Below, piece after piece: positions 24,449-31,000 of a stretch of DNA of 31,296 nucleotides. Each line of letters starts with the position of its first letter. Position 1 is the first letter of the stretch. The translations under genes and the position numbers were made by a program. Origin of the DNA: ATX-6F1 sp943369485 (GTDB lineage Bacteria > Cyanobacteriota > Cyanobacteriia > PCC-6307 > Cyanobiaceae); the NCBI GenBank assembly GCA_943369485.1, contig CALRNH020000021.1:1-31296 (forward strand), in the 5' to 3' direction. A model generated the notes under the pieces. The model saw nothing but the letters and a program-made list of their open reading frames with translations. It did not search any database and was not told where the DNA came from.

Positions 24449-25750
24449 GTGGGGGAATCCCAGCAACCCAGCCCCGATCTGGCCCTTGGCATCGACCTGG
24501 GCAGCAGCGGGCTACGGCTGGCCCTCATCGATGCCCAGGGCTTCCTGCTGAGCGAACGCAGCGGCGACTACCCGCTGCCGTTCGAGCAACCCGAAGGATG
24601 GCGCCAAGGGTTGGTGGGGCTGATCGGAACCCTTGAGGAGCCCCTGCGGGCCAGGGTTGGTGCCATCGCCCTGGATGGCACCTCTGGAACCCTGCTGCTC
24701 TGCGGCCCTGACGGCACGGCCCGTGGACCAGCTCTCCCGTACCACCGGGCCTGCCCTGAGCAGGCCGAAGCCCTCACGACGCTGGTGCCCGCTGGCAGCC
24801 CCGCCGCCAGCACCAGTGGCAGCCTGGCGCGCGCCTTGAACCTGCTCAGCCGGGAAAGGGCCGTCGATGGTTCCCCACACCTGCTGCTGCGCCATCAGGC
24901 CGACTGGCTGATGGGCTGGCTGCTGGGCCACTGGCGTTGGGGCGAAGAAGGCAACAATCTCCGCCTCGGCTGGGATCTGCAGCGCGAGGCCTGGGCGGGC
25001 CGAATCGAGCATCAACCCTGGAGCAGCGCCCTGCCCGAGGTCGTGCCCAGTGGCACCGCCTTGGGGCCCCTGGCCGCCGCCGCATCCAAGCGGCTCGGCC
25101 TGCCGGCGTCCTGCCAGGTGGTGAGCGGCAGCACCGATGCCAATGCGGCCGTGCTGGCCGCCGGTCCCGGCCCAGGCGATGGGGTGAGCGTCCTCGGCAC
25201 CACCTTGGTGCTCAAGCGCTTCGTGGAGGCCCCCCTGGAAGGCCCTGGGCTCACCAACCACCGCGTGGGCGGCCGCTGGCTGGTGGGTGGGGCCTCCAAT
25301 GCCGGCGCTGGCATCCTGCGTCGATTCTTCATGCCCGAGCAGATCGCACAGCTCAGCCGCCAGATCGATCCCCAACGCCCCTCAGGTCTGAAGCTACGGC
25401 CCCTACCCGCCCCCGGTGAGCGCTTCCCTGTGGACGACCCCCAGCTGGAGCCCGTGCTGGAGCCCAGGCCAATCAGCGATGCCCTCTATCTGCAGGCCCT
25501 GCTGGAGGGTCTGACCGCGATCGAGGCCCAGGGCTGGCAGCGGCTGGCGGAGCTGGGGGCCCCGCCACTGGAGCGGGTGATCAGCCTCGGGGGCGGTGCC
25601 CGCAACCCCCAATGGCGCCTGCTGCGTCAGCGGGCCCTGGGGATCCCTGTGCTCAACCGCCCTGGACTGGCCCCCGCCGTCGGCACGGCCCGCCTGGCCC
25701 TGGGAGGGTGGAGGATGGAATCTTCCTCGATGCCGCAGCGAAGACCATGA
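24449..25750 (+). CDS. FGGY carbohydrate kinase, D-ribulokinase-like
   Basis: A 433-residue FGGY sugar kinase. GIDLGSSGLRLALID (14-28) and LDGTSGTLLL (75-84) are the N-lobe ATP-fold motifs, with Asp230 in GSTDANAAVLAAG as the likely catalytic base and GGASNAGAGILRR (279-291) closing the ATP site. The sequence resembles the cyanobacterial/plant XK-1 type, shown in Synechococcus elongatus and Arabidopsis to phosphorylate D-ribulose; glycerol and xylulose kinases are alternatives. GTG at 24449 starts MGESQQPSPDLALG and gives a standard N-terminus. Its stop overlaps the next small gene by 4 nt. Confidence 0.85.
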   Translation: MGESQQPSPDLALGIDLGSSGLRLALIDAQGFLLSERSGDYPLPFEQPEGWRQGLVGLIGTLEEPLRARVGAIALDGTSGTLLLCGPDGTARGPALPYHRACPEQAEALTTLVPAGSPAASTSGSLARALNLLSRERAVDGSPHLLLRHQADWLMGWLLGHWRWGEEGNNLRLGWDLQREAWAGRIEHQPWSSALPEVVPSGTALGPLAAAASKRLGLPASCQVVSGSTDANAAVLAAGPGPGDGVSVLGTTLVLKRFVEAPLEGPGLTNHRVGGRWLVGGASNAGAGILRRFFMPEQIAQLSRQIDPQRPSGLKLRPLPAPGERFPVDDPQLEPVLEPRPISDALYLQALLEGLTAIEAQGWQRLAELGAPPLERVISLGGGARNPQWRLLRQRALGIPVLNRPGLAPAVGTARLALGGWRMESSSMPQRRP

Positions 25751-25866
25751 ACGAACGGTTGCGCACGGTTCTGTCCATGGGTTTGTTCGTGGTGCTGGCG
25801 GGCTATGTGGGCTTCAGCGCCCTGCGGCTGGGCCTGCTGCTCTGGCAGCGCTTCGGTGCCGGCTGA
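25747..25866 (+). CDS. Small membrane protein of 39 residues
   Basis: The ATG overlaps the stop of the kinase gene (ATGA), indicating coupled translation. The protein MNERLRTVLSMGLFVVLAGY... has a charged start and one hydrophobic helix (about residues 9-33), then RFGAG. No family is recognised. It is followed after 41 nt by the DUF2470 gene. The overlap and a high-GC codon pattern like its neighbours support it, but expression is unproven. Confidence 0.6.
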   Translation: MNERLRTVLSMGLFVVLAGYVGFSALRLGLLLWQRFGAG

Positions 25867-25907
25867 ACATCACACCTCAGAATCTCTATCAGCCTCCGCT
25901 CCTCCCT

Positions 25908-26189
25908 ATGGCCGCCGATCCCCTCACCGCCAGCGTCAGCGATCGCATCTGCCGTCATATGAACAACGACCACGCCGAGGCGGTGGCTGACTTCGCCCGG
26001 CACTACGGCGGCGTCGAATCCACCGAAGGCGCCGTGATGACGCGGGTGACCCCGGAGGCGATGGTGCTCGAGGTGGCGGGATCCAGCGTGTCGGTGCCTT
26101 TCGATCACACCCTCAGCGACAGCGAGGACGCCCACCGCACCCTGGTGGCGATGCTGCGGGCCCTGCCTGCCAAGGGCGGGGAATCCTGA
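25908..26189 (+). CDS. DUF2470 domain protein
   Basis: A 93-residue soluble protein that is only a DUF2470 domain, related to the C-terminal part of HugZ-type heme-binding and pyridoxamine-phosphate oxidase-like proteins. RICRHMNNDHAEAVADFARHY (18-38) and MVLEV...VSVPFDHTL match the family. Heme or flavin contact may be by the conserved histidines, but no activity is known. It starts at ATG 25908 (MAADPLTASVSD), which leaves 41 nt from the preceding small gene, and comF follows after 34 nt. Confidence 0.82.
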   Translation: MAADPLTASVSDRICRHMNNDHAEAVADFARHYGGVESTEGAVMTRVTPEAMVLEVAGSSVSVPFDHTLSDSEDAHRTLVAMLRALPAKGGES

Positions 26190-26223
26190 GCGGGTCCCAC
26201 CCACGCCTTCGGGCGACGATGCC

Positions 26224-26895
26224 GTGCTGGCCCAGCTGCTTCAGGGTTGCCTCGATCTGATCATTGCCCCCTGCTGCCCCCTCTGCAAGAACCCCCTTGA
26301 GCCACGTGCTTCCGGCCCAGGCCCCTGTGGACCCTGCCTGCAGCGGCTGAACCTGCCTACGCTGGGGCTGCAGGGACATCAACCACTCCCCTGGTGGAGC
26401 CTCGGGTTCTATGAGGGCCAGCTGCGCCGGCTGCTGTTGCGACAGCGGAAGAATCCCTCCCCCGTGGTGATCGCCACCTTGAGCGAGCGCCTGGCCGAGC
26501 CCTGGACGGCCAGCCCGCTCCGCCCCCTGGTGGTGGCGATCCCGAGCTGGAAACGGCAGGGCAACCCCTTGCCGGGCCTGATCTGCCGCAGCCTGGGCTT
26601 CGAGCACGTCACACCGCTGGAGCGGGCCCGCCCCACCCTGGGTCAACACCACCTGGGGAAGGAACTGCGGGCCCTCAACCAGGACGGGGCCTTCCGCTGC
26701 CGGCCTGGCGCCGCGAGGCCCGGTCCACTGCTGCGGAGACGTCCGCTGCTGATCGTCGACGACATCCTCACCACGGGGGCCACCGCCTGCGCTGCCGCCA
26801 TGGCCCTGCGTTCGGCCGGCTACCGGGTCGAAGGGTTGCTGTGCCTGGCCCGCACCCCAGAGAAAGGCCGTGATCTAAGATCTGGCCGTCGCTGA
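26224..26895 (+). CDS. comF: ComF family protein, phosphoribosyltransferase-like
   Basis: ComF helps take up or process DNA during natural competence. The 223-residue product (GTG start) has an N-terminal four-cysteine zinc finger: CCPLC (Cys17/18, Cys21) and CGPC (Cys35, Cys38). The phosphoribosyltransferase fold follows, with a PRPP-binding loop LLIVDDILTTGATA near 175-190. The frame gives no ATG; an ATG at 26219 is out of frame. A tRNA-Phe gene starts 8 nt after the stop and its -10 box is inside the comF 3' end. The pair comF and dprA in the window suggests a functional transformation system. Confidence 0.9.
   Translation: MLAQLLQGCLDLIIAPCCPLCKNPLEPRASGPGPCGPCLQRLNLPTLGLQGHQPLPWWSLGFYEGQLRRLLLRQRKNPSPVVIATLSERLAEPWTASPLRPLVVAIPSWKRQGNPLPGLICRSLGFEHVTPLERARPTLGQHHLGKELRALNQDGAFRCRPGAARPGPLLRRRPLLIVDDILTTGATACAAAMALRSAGYRVEGLLCLARTPEKGRDLRSGRR
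26876..26881 (+). promoter_or_regulatory. -10 box (TAAGAT) of tRNA-Phe
   Basis: TAAGAT lies inside the comF coding end, 22 nt before the mature tRNA-Phe 5' end, so the tRNA may be transcribed with a leader of about 16 nt. Confidence 0.35.
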
Positions 26896-26903
26896 TGCGG
26901 CAG

Positions 26904-26976
26904 GCCGGGATAGCTCAGTTGGTAGAGCAGGCGACTGAAAATCGCCGTGTCCCCAGTTCAAATCTGGGTCCTGGCA
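26904..26976 (+). tRNA. tRNA-Phe (anticodon GAA)
   Basis: A 73-nt cloverleaf: acceptor GCCGGGA/TCCTGGC (one G-T pair) with discriminator A, D arm GCTC..GAGC, anticodon stem GGCGA/TCGCC with loop CTGAAAA giving GAA, and T arm CCCAG/CTGGG with TTCAAAT. CCA is not encoded. A small hypothetical gene begins 23 nt downstream. Confidence 0.98.
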
Positions 26977-26998
26977 TCACCTCCTCGAGCAAGGCTCG

Positions 26999-27235
26999 AT
27001 GCGAACACGGCCCGAGCCCAACTCCTCCCAGCTGTTCGACAACGCCGACAGCTTTGCGATGGTCTTCGACGAAGCATGGAAGCGCCATAGTTTCGACCAA
27101 CCCAACCACGGCCTGTCCACGGAGGCCAAACTCGAGCTGATGCTCGAGCAGGTGGGGGAGCATCCCTTCGCCCTCAGCTCACCGGGAACCGCTCGGAGAG
27201 TGGCCCTGTTCCGCACCCGTCTGCTCGGCCTCTGA
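26999..27235 (+). CDS. Hypothetical protein of 78 residues
   Basis: No family recognised. The protein MRTRPEPNSSQLFDNADSFA... is hydrophilic, has a short helix-rich middle (TEAKLELMLEQVGEHPF) and a basic tail ending RTRLLGL, with no signal or membrane segment. ATG at 26999 is 23 nt after tRNA-Phe, so it would be read on the tRNA transcript. Codon pattern is similar to neighbours. Could be a picocyanobacteria-specific conserved protein, but I could not check. Confidence 0.6.
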   Translation: MRTRPEPNSSQLFDNADSFAMVFDEAWKRHSFDQPNHGLSTEAKLELMLEQVGEHPFALSSPGTARRVALFRTRLLGL

Positions 27236-27327
27236 CCATCGGCCCCCAACGGGTGGTGACCAGCCATGGGGTAGCAAAACAGGGGCCATCAGTCTTAGGA
27301 GCATCAAAACTGTGGCCGCAGAAACGA

Positions 27328-27340
27328 GATTCAGTGAATC
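27328..27340. repeat. Operator-like inverted repeat upstream of cpcT
   Basis: GATTCA-G-TGAATC is a perfect 6+6 bp inverted repeat with a 1-nt centre, too tight for a hairpin and typical of a dimer-binding site. It lies about 110 nt before the cpcT start in a 214-nt spacer without an accepted gene. Confidence 0.3.
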
Positions 27341-27426
27341 GAGGCTCAGCAAGACGCCATCGCCGAAATGGACCAACCGAAACGGGCCAACCAATGCTGC
27401 TGCCAGCAGAACAGCCGCCTGCCCCA

Positions 27427-27446
27427 AAACGCTCCCATAGGATCCG
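27427..27446 (+). promoter_or_regulatory. Promoter-like block before cpcT (shared with cpcC)
   Basis: AAACG, two bases, then CCCATAGGATCCG. The 13-mer and the AAACG also occur before cpcC at 29434-29454, there with three intervening bases. TAGGAT (27438-27443) acts as the -10 box; the ATG at 27450 is only 6 nt after it, so the mRNA would be leaderless. Confidence 0.45.
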
Positions 27447-27449
27447 CCG

Positions 27450-28064
27450 ATGAGCACTCCACTCGTTCGCCTGCTCCGCCAGCTGAGCGCTGGGTTCAGC
27501 AACCAGGACCAGGCTTTCGACAACCCCCCCCTCTTCGCCCACATCCTGGTGAAGTTCAGGCCCCTTCCCCAGCTGGCGCCTGGATCCCTCCTGCTGGAGC
27601 AGTGGTACGCCTTCGCGCCGGGCCAGCCGTACCGGATCAGGGTGCTGCGGGCCGAGCAGACCGCCGGCGGGCTGAGCATTCACAACCAGGCCTTCGTCGA
27701 TGGGCAGCGGTTCTGGGGGGCCGTTGACAACGCCGAGCTGCGGGCCTTGATCCAGCCCGAAGACCTTCAGCCGCTGACCGGTTGCTCCTATGTGGTGCGG
27801 GAGCAGGGCCAGGGTTTCGTGGGGGAAGTTGAACCGGGCTGCGGCTGTCTCGTGCATCGCAAAGGAGCCACCGCCTACCTGGTGAGCAGCTTCGAGCTTG
27901 ACGAGCGGGGCATGCGCACAATCGATCGGGGACACGATCCCGAGAGCCACGAGCAACTCTGGGGCTCCCAGGCCGGCCCCTTCGAATTCCGACGGACGGC
28001 CGACTACAGCGGAGACATTCCCGACCACTGGATTGAGGCGCTCCAGCAGGCAGAAGCTTCATGA
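27450..28064 (+). CDS. cpcT: Phycobiliprotein lyase CpcT/CpeT family
   Basis: This 204-residue lyase should attach phycocyanobilin to the second bilin cysteine (Cys153-type) of the phycocyanin beta subunit. Family marks: FSNQDQAFDNPPLFAHILVK near 16-35, YRIRVLRAE near 68-76, HNQAFVDGQRFWGA near 82-95 and CGCLVHRKG near 131-139. The distinction from the phycoerythrin lyase CpeT rests on context: the next genes are phycocyanin rod genes and cpcB. The -10-like TAGGAT is 6 nt upstream, suggesting leaderless mRNA. A 16-bp palindrome overlaps the stop codon. Beta-barrel calycin fold expected. Confidence 0.88.
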   Translation: MSTPLVRLLRQLSAGFSNQDQAFDNPPLFAHILVKFRPLPQLAPGSLLLEQWYAFAPGQPYRIRVLRAEQTAGGLSIHNQAFVDGQRFWGAVDNAELRALIQPEDLQPLTGCSYVVREQGQGFVGEVEPGCGCLVHRKGATAYLVSSFELDERGMRTIDRGHDPESHEQLWGSQAGPFEFRRTADYSGDIPDHWIEALQQAEAS

Positions 28065-28069
28065 AGCTT
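28054..28069. repeat. 16-bp perfect palindrome at the cpcT stop
   Basis: AAGCTTCATGAAGCTT reads the same on both strands and covers the cpcT stop codon (28062-28064). A further TGAAGCT follows at 28076-28082. It may be a protein-binding site or a short hairpin; no T run follows. Confidence 0.4.
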
Positions 28070-28129
28070 GGTTTCGTGAAGCTGTGTGTGAGGTTTAGGC
28101 AATAGGGGAAAGTGCTCAATCTCCCCATC

Positions 28130-28135
28130 TAGGTT
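28130..28135 (+). promoter_or_regulatory. -10 box (TAGGTT) of the cpcG-like gene
   Basis: TAGGTT ends 22 nt before the ATG at 28158, suggesting the linker gene has its own promoter within the 93-nt spacer after cpcT. Confidence 0.4.
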
Positions 28136-28157
28136 TCTCGCCGTTCGAATCCAAGCG

Positions 28158-28907
28158 ATGCCCCTGCCCCTCCTGGAAACCAAGCCTCTGAGCCAGAACG
28201 CCAGGGTCAACAGTTTCACAATCGGCACCGACGAAAGCCCTCGCCGCGTCCCTGAAGGGGTTCACAGCAGCCCCGAATCCCTTGATGAACTGATCGAACG
28301 GGCCTATCGGCAGATCTTCTTCCACGCCTTCAAGGTCGATCGGGAACCGGTTCTGGAATCCCAGCTGCGCAACGGCTCGATCAACACCCGAGATTTCGTG
28401 CGCGGTCTGCTCTTGTCCAGAAAATTCCGTGATGGCTTCTATCGCGTCAACAACAACTACAGGCTCGTCGAGCAGATCATCGGCCGGGTGCTCGGCCGCG
28501 ACGTGCATGGGGATCAAGAGCGGATCGCCTGGTCGATCGTGATCGCCGATCAGGGGCTTCAAGGCTTTGTCGATGCCCTGCTCGAATCGGATGAATACCT
28601 GGAGAACTTCGGCTACGACGAGGTGCCCTACCAGCGTTCGCGGGTGCTCCCGGGGCACGCCAAAGGCAACCTGCCTTTCAATCAGAAGGCCCCTCGTTAC
28701 GACGCCTACTGGCGCGACATGTCCGCCAAGCGCGCACCCGCCGATCCCTTTGGCGGCGGTCCGATGTCCCCCGCCTGGGTGGGTGGTCAGCCCCCAGAGC
28801 TCGCTCAGAAGATCTGGCTGGCGTTCGTGGCCATTGGCGCCCTGGAGGTTGGCCGTGTGCTGCTCACCACCGCAGGCGCCATGTTGAGCACGGGCGCGGC
28901 CGGCTGA
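28158..28907 (+). CDS. Phycobilisome rod linker CpcG/CpcL-type
   Basis: A 249-residue linker joining phycocyanin rods to a phycobilisome core, or, if CpcL-type, to the membrane. The start MPLPLLETKPLSQNARV is the CpcG family beginning; the Pfam PBS-linker domain is at about 35-155 (LIERAYRQIFFHAFKVDREP). Residues 219-243 (IWLAFVAIGALEVGRVLL and beyond) are strongly hydrophobic, the mark of CpcL (formerly CpcG2), which ties rods to the thylakoid and photosystem I; classic CpcG1 lacks such a tail. The two charged residues inside make it a weaker helix than a typical transmembrane one. cpcC and a coiled-coil gene follow. Confidence 0.85.
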   Translation: MPLPLLETKPLSQNARVNSFTIGTDESPRRVPEGVHSSPESLDELIERAYRQIFFHAFKVDREPVLESQLRNGSINTRDFVRGLLLSRKFRDGFYRVNNNYRLVEQIIGRVLGRDVHGDQERIAWSIVIADQGLQGFVDALLESDEYLENFGYDEVPYQRSRVLPGHAKGNLPFNQKAPRYDAYWRDMSAKRAPADPFGGGPMSPAWVGGQPPELAQKIWLAFVAIGALEVGRVLLTTAGAMLSTGAAG

Positions 28908-28930
28908 CGGCGTCAGTTGGGCGCCTCGGC

Positions 28931-29335
28931 TCAGGCGCTCAGTTCATCCATGAAGTGCTGCTCGTCTTCCGGCGGAAAGGGATCGACACCGAAATCACCT
29001 TGGTGAATGACGGCCTCCTCGCCCTTGCTTTCCCCTCTTGAGAAGGGCAGCACCGATGGACCCGAACGAATGGCGGCAGGGTGATGGCCCTGCAACCATT
29101 CCTCCAGACGGGCGATTCGCGCTTCGGTCTGGGCCAGGACTTCGCCGGTGGACCCGGACCCATCAGGCCCAACCTGGGCTTGGCTTCCCTGTTGTTCCAG
29201 GTGTTGCTCCGCCCTCGCCAGCCGCTCCTCCAACTCCAGAAGCCGGATCGTGAGGACTTCACTCACCTCGCTCAGGGCCCGCAGCTGCTCGCTCAGCCTC
29301 TGCTGGACCGGCGCTGCGGGGGGGATCAGGGCCAT
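28931..29335 (-). CDS. Coiled-coil protein of unknown function in rod cluster
   Basis: A 134-residue soluble protein, on the opposite strand between the linker genes. Residues 11-48 (LSEQLRALSEVSEVLTIRLL and onward) and 68-82 (AQTEARIARLEEWLQ) form coiled-coil heptads; the end is acidic (FPPEDEQHFMDELSA). No family recognised. ATG at 29335 was chosen because the frame above it (to 29533) is arginine/proline-rich and overlaps the cpcC promoter. The minus strand reads CATAAT at 29409-29414, 73 nt upstream, as a possible -10. Context suggests phycobilisome assembly or degradation, but this is inference only. Confidence 0.65.
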   Translation of the reverse strand: MALIPPAAPVQQRLSEQLRALSEVSEVLTIRLLELEERLARAEQHLEQQGSQAQVGPDGSGSTGEVLAQTEARIARLEEWLQGHHPAAIRSGPSVLPFSRGESKGEEAVIHQGDFGVDPFPPEDEQHFMDELSA

Positions 29336-29433
29336 GGCGGCCTGGGGTCGCAATCTGGCCGGATGGTATCGGCCCCAACAGAAGTCGCCAGCCCCATTTT
29401 TTGTAACGATTATGAAAACCCCGGACCTTGGCG

Positions 29434-29454
29434 AAACGGCCCCCATAGGATCCG
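29434..29454 (+). promoter_or_regulatory. Promoter-like block before cpcC (shared with cpcT)
   Basis: AAACG, three bases, then CCCATAGGATCCG, matching the block before cpcT. TAGGAT at 29446-29451 is the -10 box; the cpcC ATG is 168 nt further on, so the transcript has a long C-rich leader. Confidence 0.45.
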
Positions 29455-29619
29455 GCTGCAGCCTCAGGGTTGGTCTGGCTCGGCCCACTTCAGCCAAGCG
29501 CATCTGACCCGGCTCCCGCACCGACAGCGCCACGCCCTCCAGCGCAAACGTCAGCTGCCGCAGGCTGCGCTCCCCTGGTGCACCACCCTTCTTCTCCTCG
29601 CCCCTCGGCCCACACGCCC

Positions 29620-30465
29620 ATGACTCTCGCCAACGCTGCTTATCTGGGCATCGAGCGATTTGCCAACGACAGCAACAAGGAAAACTGGCCGAACGGCTCC
29701 GACGATGACAAGTCGCGGCTGATCCACGCCGTCTACCAACAGGTGCTCGGCCGCCAGTACGTGCTCTCCAGCGAGCGCCTTGAGGGTCCTGAGTCCCTGT
29801 TCCGCCGTGGTTACCTGAGCGTGCGGGAGTTCGTGCGCCAGGTGGCCAAGAGCGGTGAATACCGCAAGCGCTTCTTCGAGAACACCAACCCTTACCGGTT
29901 CATCGAGCTCAACTTCAAGCATCTGCTGGGCCGTGCGCCCCAGGACAAGGCCGAGGCGCTGCACCACTTCACCATCCTTCAGGAGAAGGGCTTCGACGCC
30001 GAGATCGATGCCTACATCGACAGCGCCGAATACCAGGAGCGCTTTGGTGAAGAGCAGGTTCCTTACCTGCACGGCTGGAACTACTCTGTCGGCCAGCGTG
30101 GGCTGCAGTTCTCCTACCTGCTCCAGCTCACCCGTGGCGCCGCCGCCTCCATCAAGGGCGACATCGTCAAGAACCAATCACGGCTGAATCCTTCGATCCA
30201 TAAGGAAGCTCCCCTTCCGGTCGTCAGCCCCAATGCCAAGGGATCGACCTTCCGCTCGGCCAGGAACGATGGCGTCACCCGCCAGGGAGTGGGCGCTGGC
30301 GAAGAGGGGCGCACGTTCCGCGTCGAAATCAGCGGCTTCAACAACTACCGGCTCCACAAGCGCAGCAACAGGGTGCGCTTCATCCCCTTCAACAAGCTGC
30401 TGGAGTACCAGCAACAGATCCAGAGGGAAGGCGGCCGGATCGCCAGCATCACCCCGGTGAACTGA
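29620..30465 (+). CDS. cpcC: Phycocyanin rod linker CpcC
   Basis: A 281-residue rod linker that joins phycocyanin hexamers in the phycobilisome rod. The PBS-linker domain is at 20-180 (HAVYQQVLGRQYVLSSERLE and YIDSAEYQERFGEEQVPYLHG), and a CpcD-like C-terminal domain at 225-281 (TFRVEISGFNNYRLHKRSNR). The ATG at 29620 gives the conserved MTLANAAYLGIERF start; the longer open frame from 29470 encodes low-complexity sequence. The 284-nt upstream region holds the promoter-like block. cpcD follows after 34 nt. The type with a CpcD domain is characteristic of phycocyanin rather than phycoerythrin linkers. Confidence 0.93.
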   Translation: MTLANAAYLGIERFANDSNKENWPNGSDDDKSRLIHAVYQQVLGRQYVLSSERLEGPESLFRRGYLSVREFVRQVAKSGEYRKRFFENTNPYRFIELNFKHLLGRAPQDKAEALHHFTILQEKGFDAEIDAYIDSAEYQERFGEEQVPYLHGWNYSVGQRGLQFSYLLQLTRGAAASIKGDIVKNQSRLNPSIHKEAPLPVVSPNAKGSTFRSARNDGVTRQGVGAGEEGRTFRVEISGFNNYRLHKRSNRVRFIPFNKLLEYQQQIQREGGRIASITPVN

Positions 30466-30499
30466 CCCTCTCTCCCAACTCCTGTCTTTCCCGAACACC

Positions 30500-30778
30500 A
30501 TGAAGGTCTCAGCAGGCAACCGCAGCACCAACTCCAGTTCCACCCGGCAGGTCACCGTCAAGGTGACCGGCCTGGCCCGCAACGATTACGCGCGCTCCTC
30601 CGATGTGGAGTTGCACGTTCCCTTCACCCGTTTCAACGAAACCCTCCAGATGGTGAACCGCATGGGCGGCAGGATCACTGGTGTGAGCGTCACTGGCGAA
30701 GGCACGGACCCCGCCGCCAAGCCGGCTGTCCCACGCAAGAGCAACAAAAAGCCCGAGGCGGCTCCCGCCGAAGGCTGA
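30500..30778 (+). CDS. cpcD: Rod-capping linker CpcD
   Basis: CpcD (92 residues) caps the distal end of phycocyanin rods, limiting rod length. VTVKVTGLARNDYARSSDVE (18-37) and VPFTRFNETLQMVNRMGGRI (40-59) are the CpcD domain. A 30-residue lysine- and alanine-rich tail extends beyond the usual end. It is 34 nt after cpcC and followed by a terminator, so cpcC-cpcD form a transcript that stops before cpcB. Confidence 0.93.
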   Translation: MKVSAGNRSTNSSSTRQVTVKVTGLARNDYARSSDVELHVPFTRFNETLQMVNRMGGRITGVSVTGEGTDPAAKPAVPRKSNKKPEAAPAEG

Positions 30779-30816
30779 ATCACCGCACCGACTGGCCCAC
30801 ACAGCCCCAGTGTTCC

Positions 30817-30840
30817 GCCCCCTCCTCGAGGGGGCTTTTT
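30817..30840 (+). terminator. Intrinsic terminator of cpcCD
   Basis: A 7-bp stem (GCCCCCT/AGGGGGC, 5-nt loop) with five T residues at 30836-30840, about 40 nt after cpcD. It separates cpcCD from the cpcB unit. Confidence 0.85.
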
Positions 30841-30908
30841 CATGGCTGCTTCCTCTGGAAGCGCCATTCCAAGCGGCTGCTGTCTCCATGGTCACAACGG
30901 AGATCGCA

Positions 30909-30951
30909 AGACCGGTCTTGGCCGCTCAAGACCCCTTGCAGCGCAAGGGGT
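30909..30951. repeat. Palindrome and stem-loop upstream of cpcB
   Basis: AGACCGGTCT (30909-30918) is a perfect 10-bp palindrome. A 9-bp stem (ACCCCTTGC/GCAAGGGGT, 3-nt loop) follows at 30931-30951, with no T run after it, so it is not a standard terminator. Both lie in the 369-nt region between cpcD and cpcB. Confidence 0.4.
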
Positions 30952-30970
30952 TGCGGGGAGCAATGACCGT

Positions 30971-31000
30971 TTGTTAAGTCAGGCTCATGATGGACATAAG
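30971..31000 (+). promoter_or_regulatory. Possible promoter of cpcB
   Basis: TTGTTA (30971-30976) and CATAAG (30995-31000) are separated by 18 bp, each matching the sigma-70 consensus at 4 of 6 positions. This would give a leader of about 140 nt for cpcB. Weak; the TANNNT box used elsewhere is not present here. Confidence 0.3.

Noticed and set aside
27179..27427. Minus-strand frame with hydrophobic stretches between the hypothetical and cpcT
   Set aside because: It starts only at TTG, overlaps the plus-strand hypothetical and the cpcT promoter block, and has no recognisable family. The hydrophobic run may be chance; conservation could revive it.
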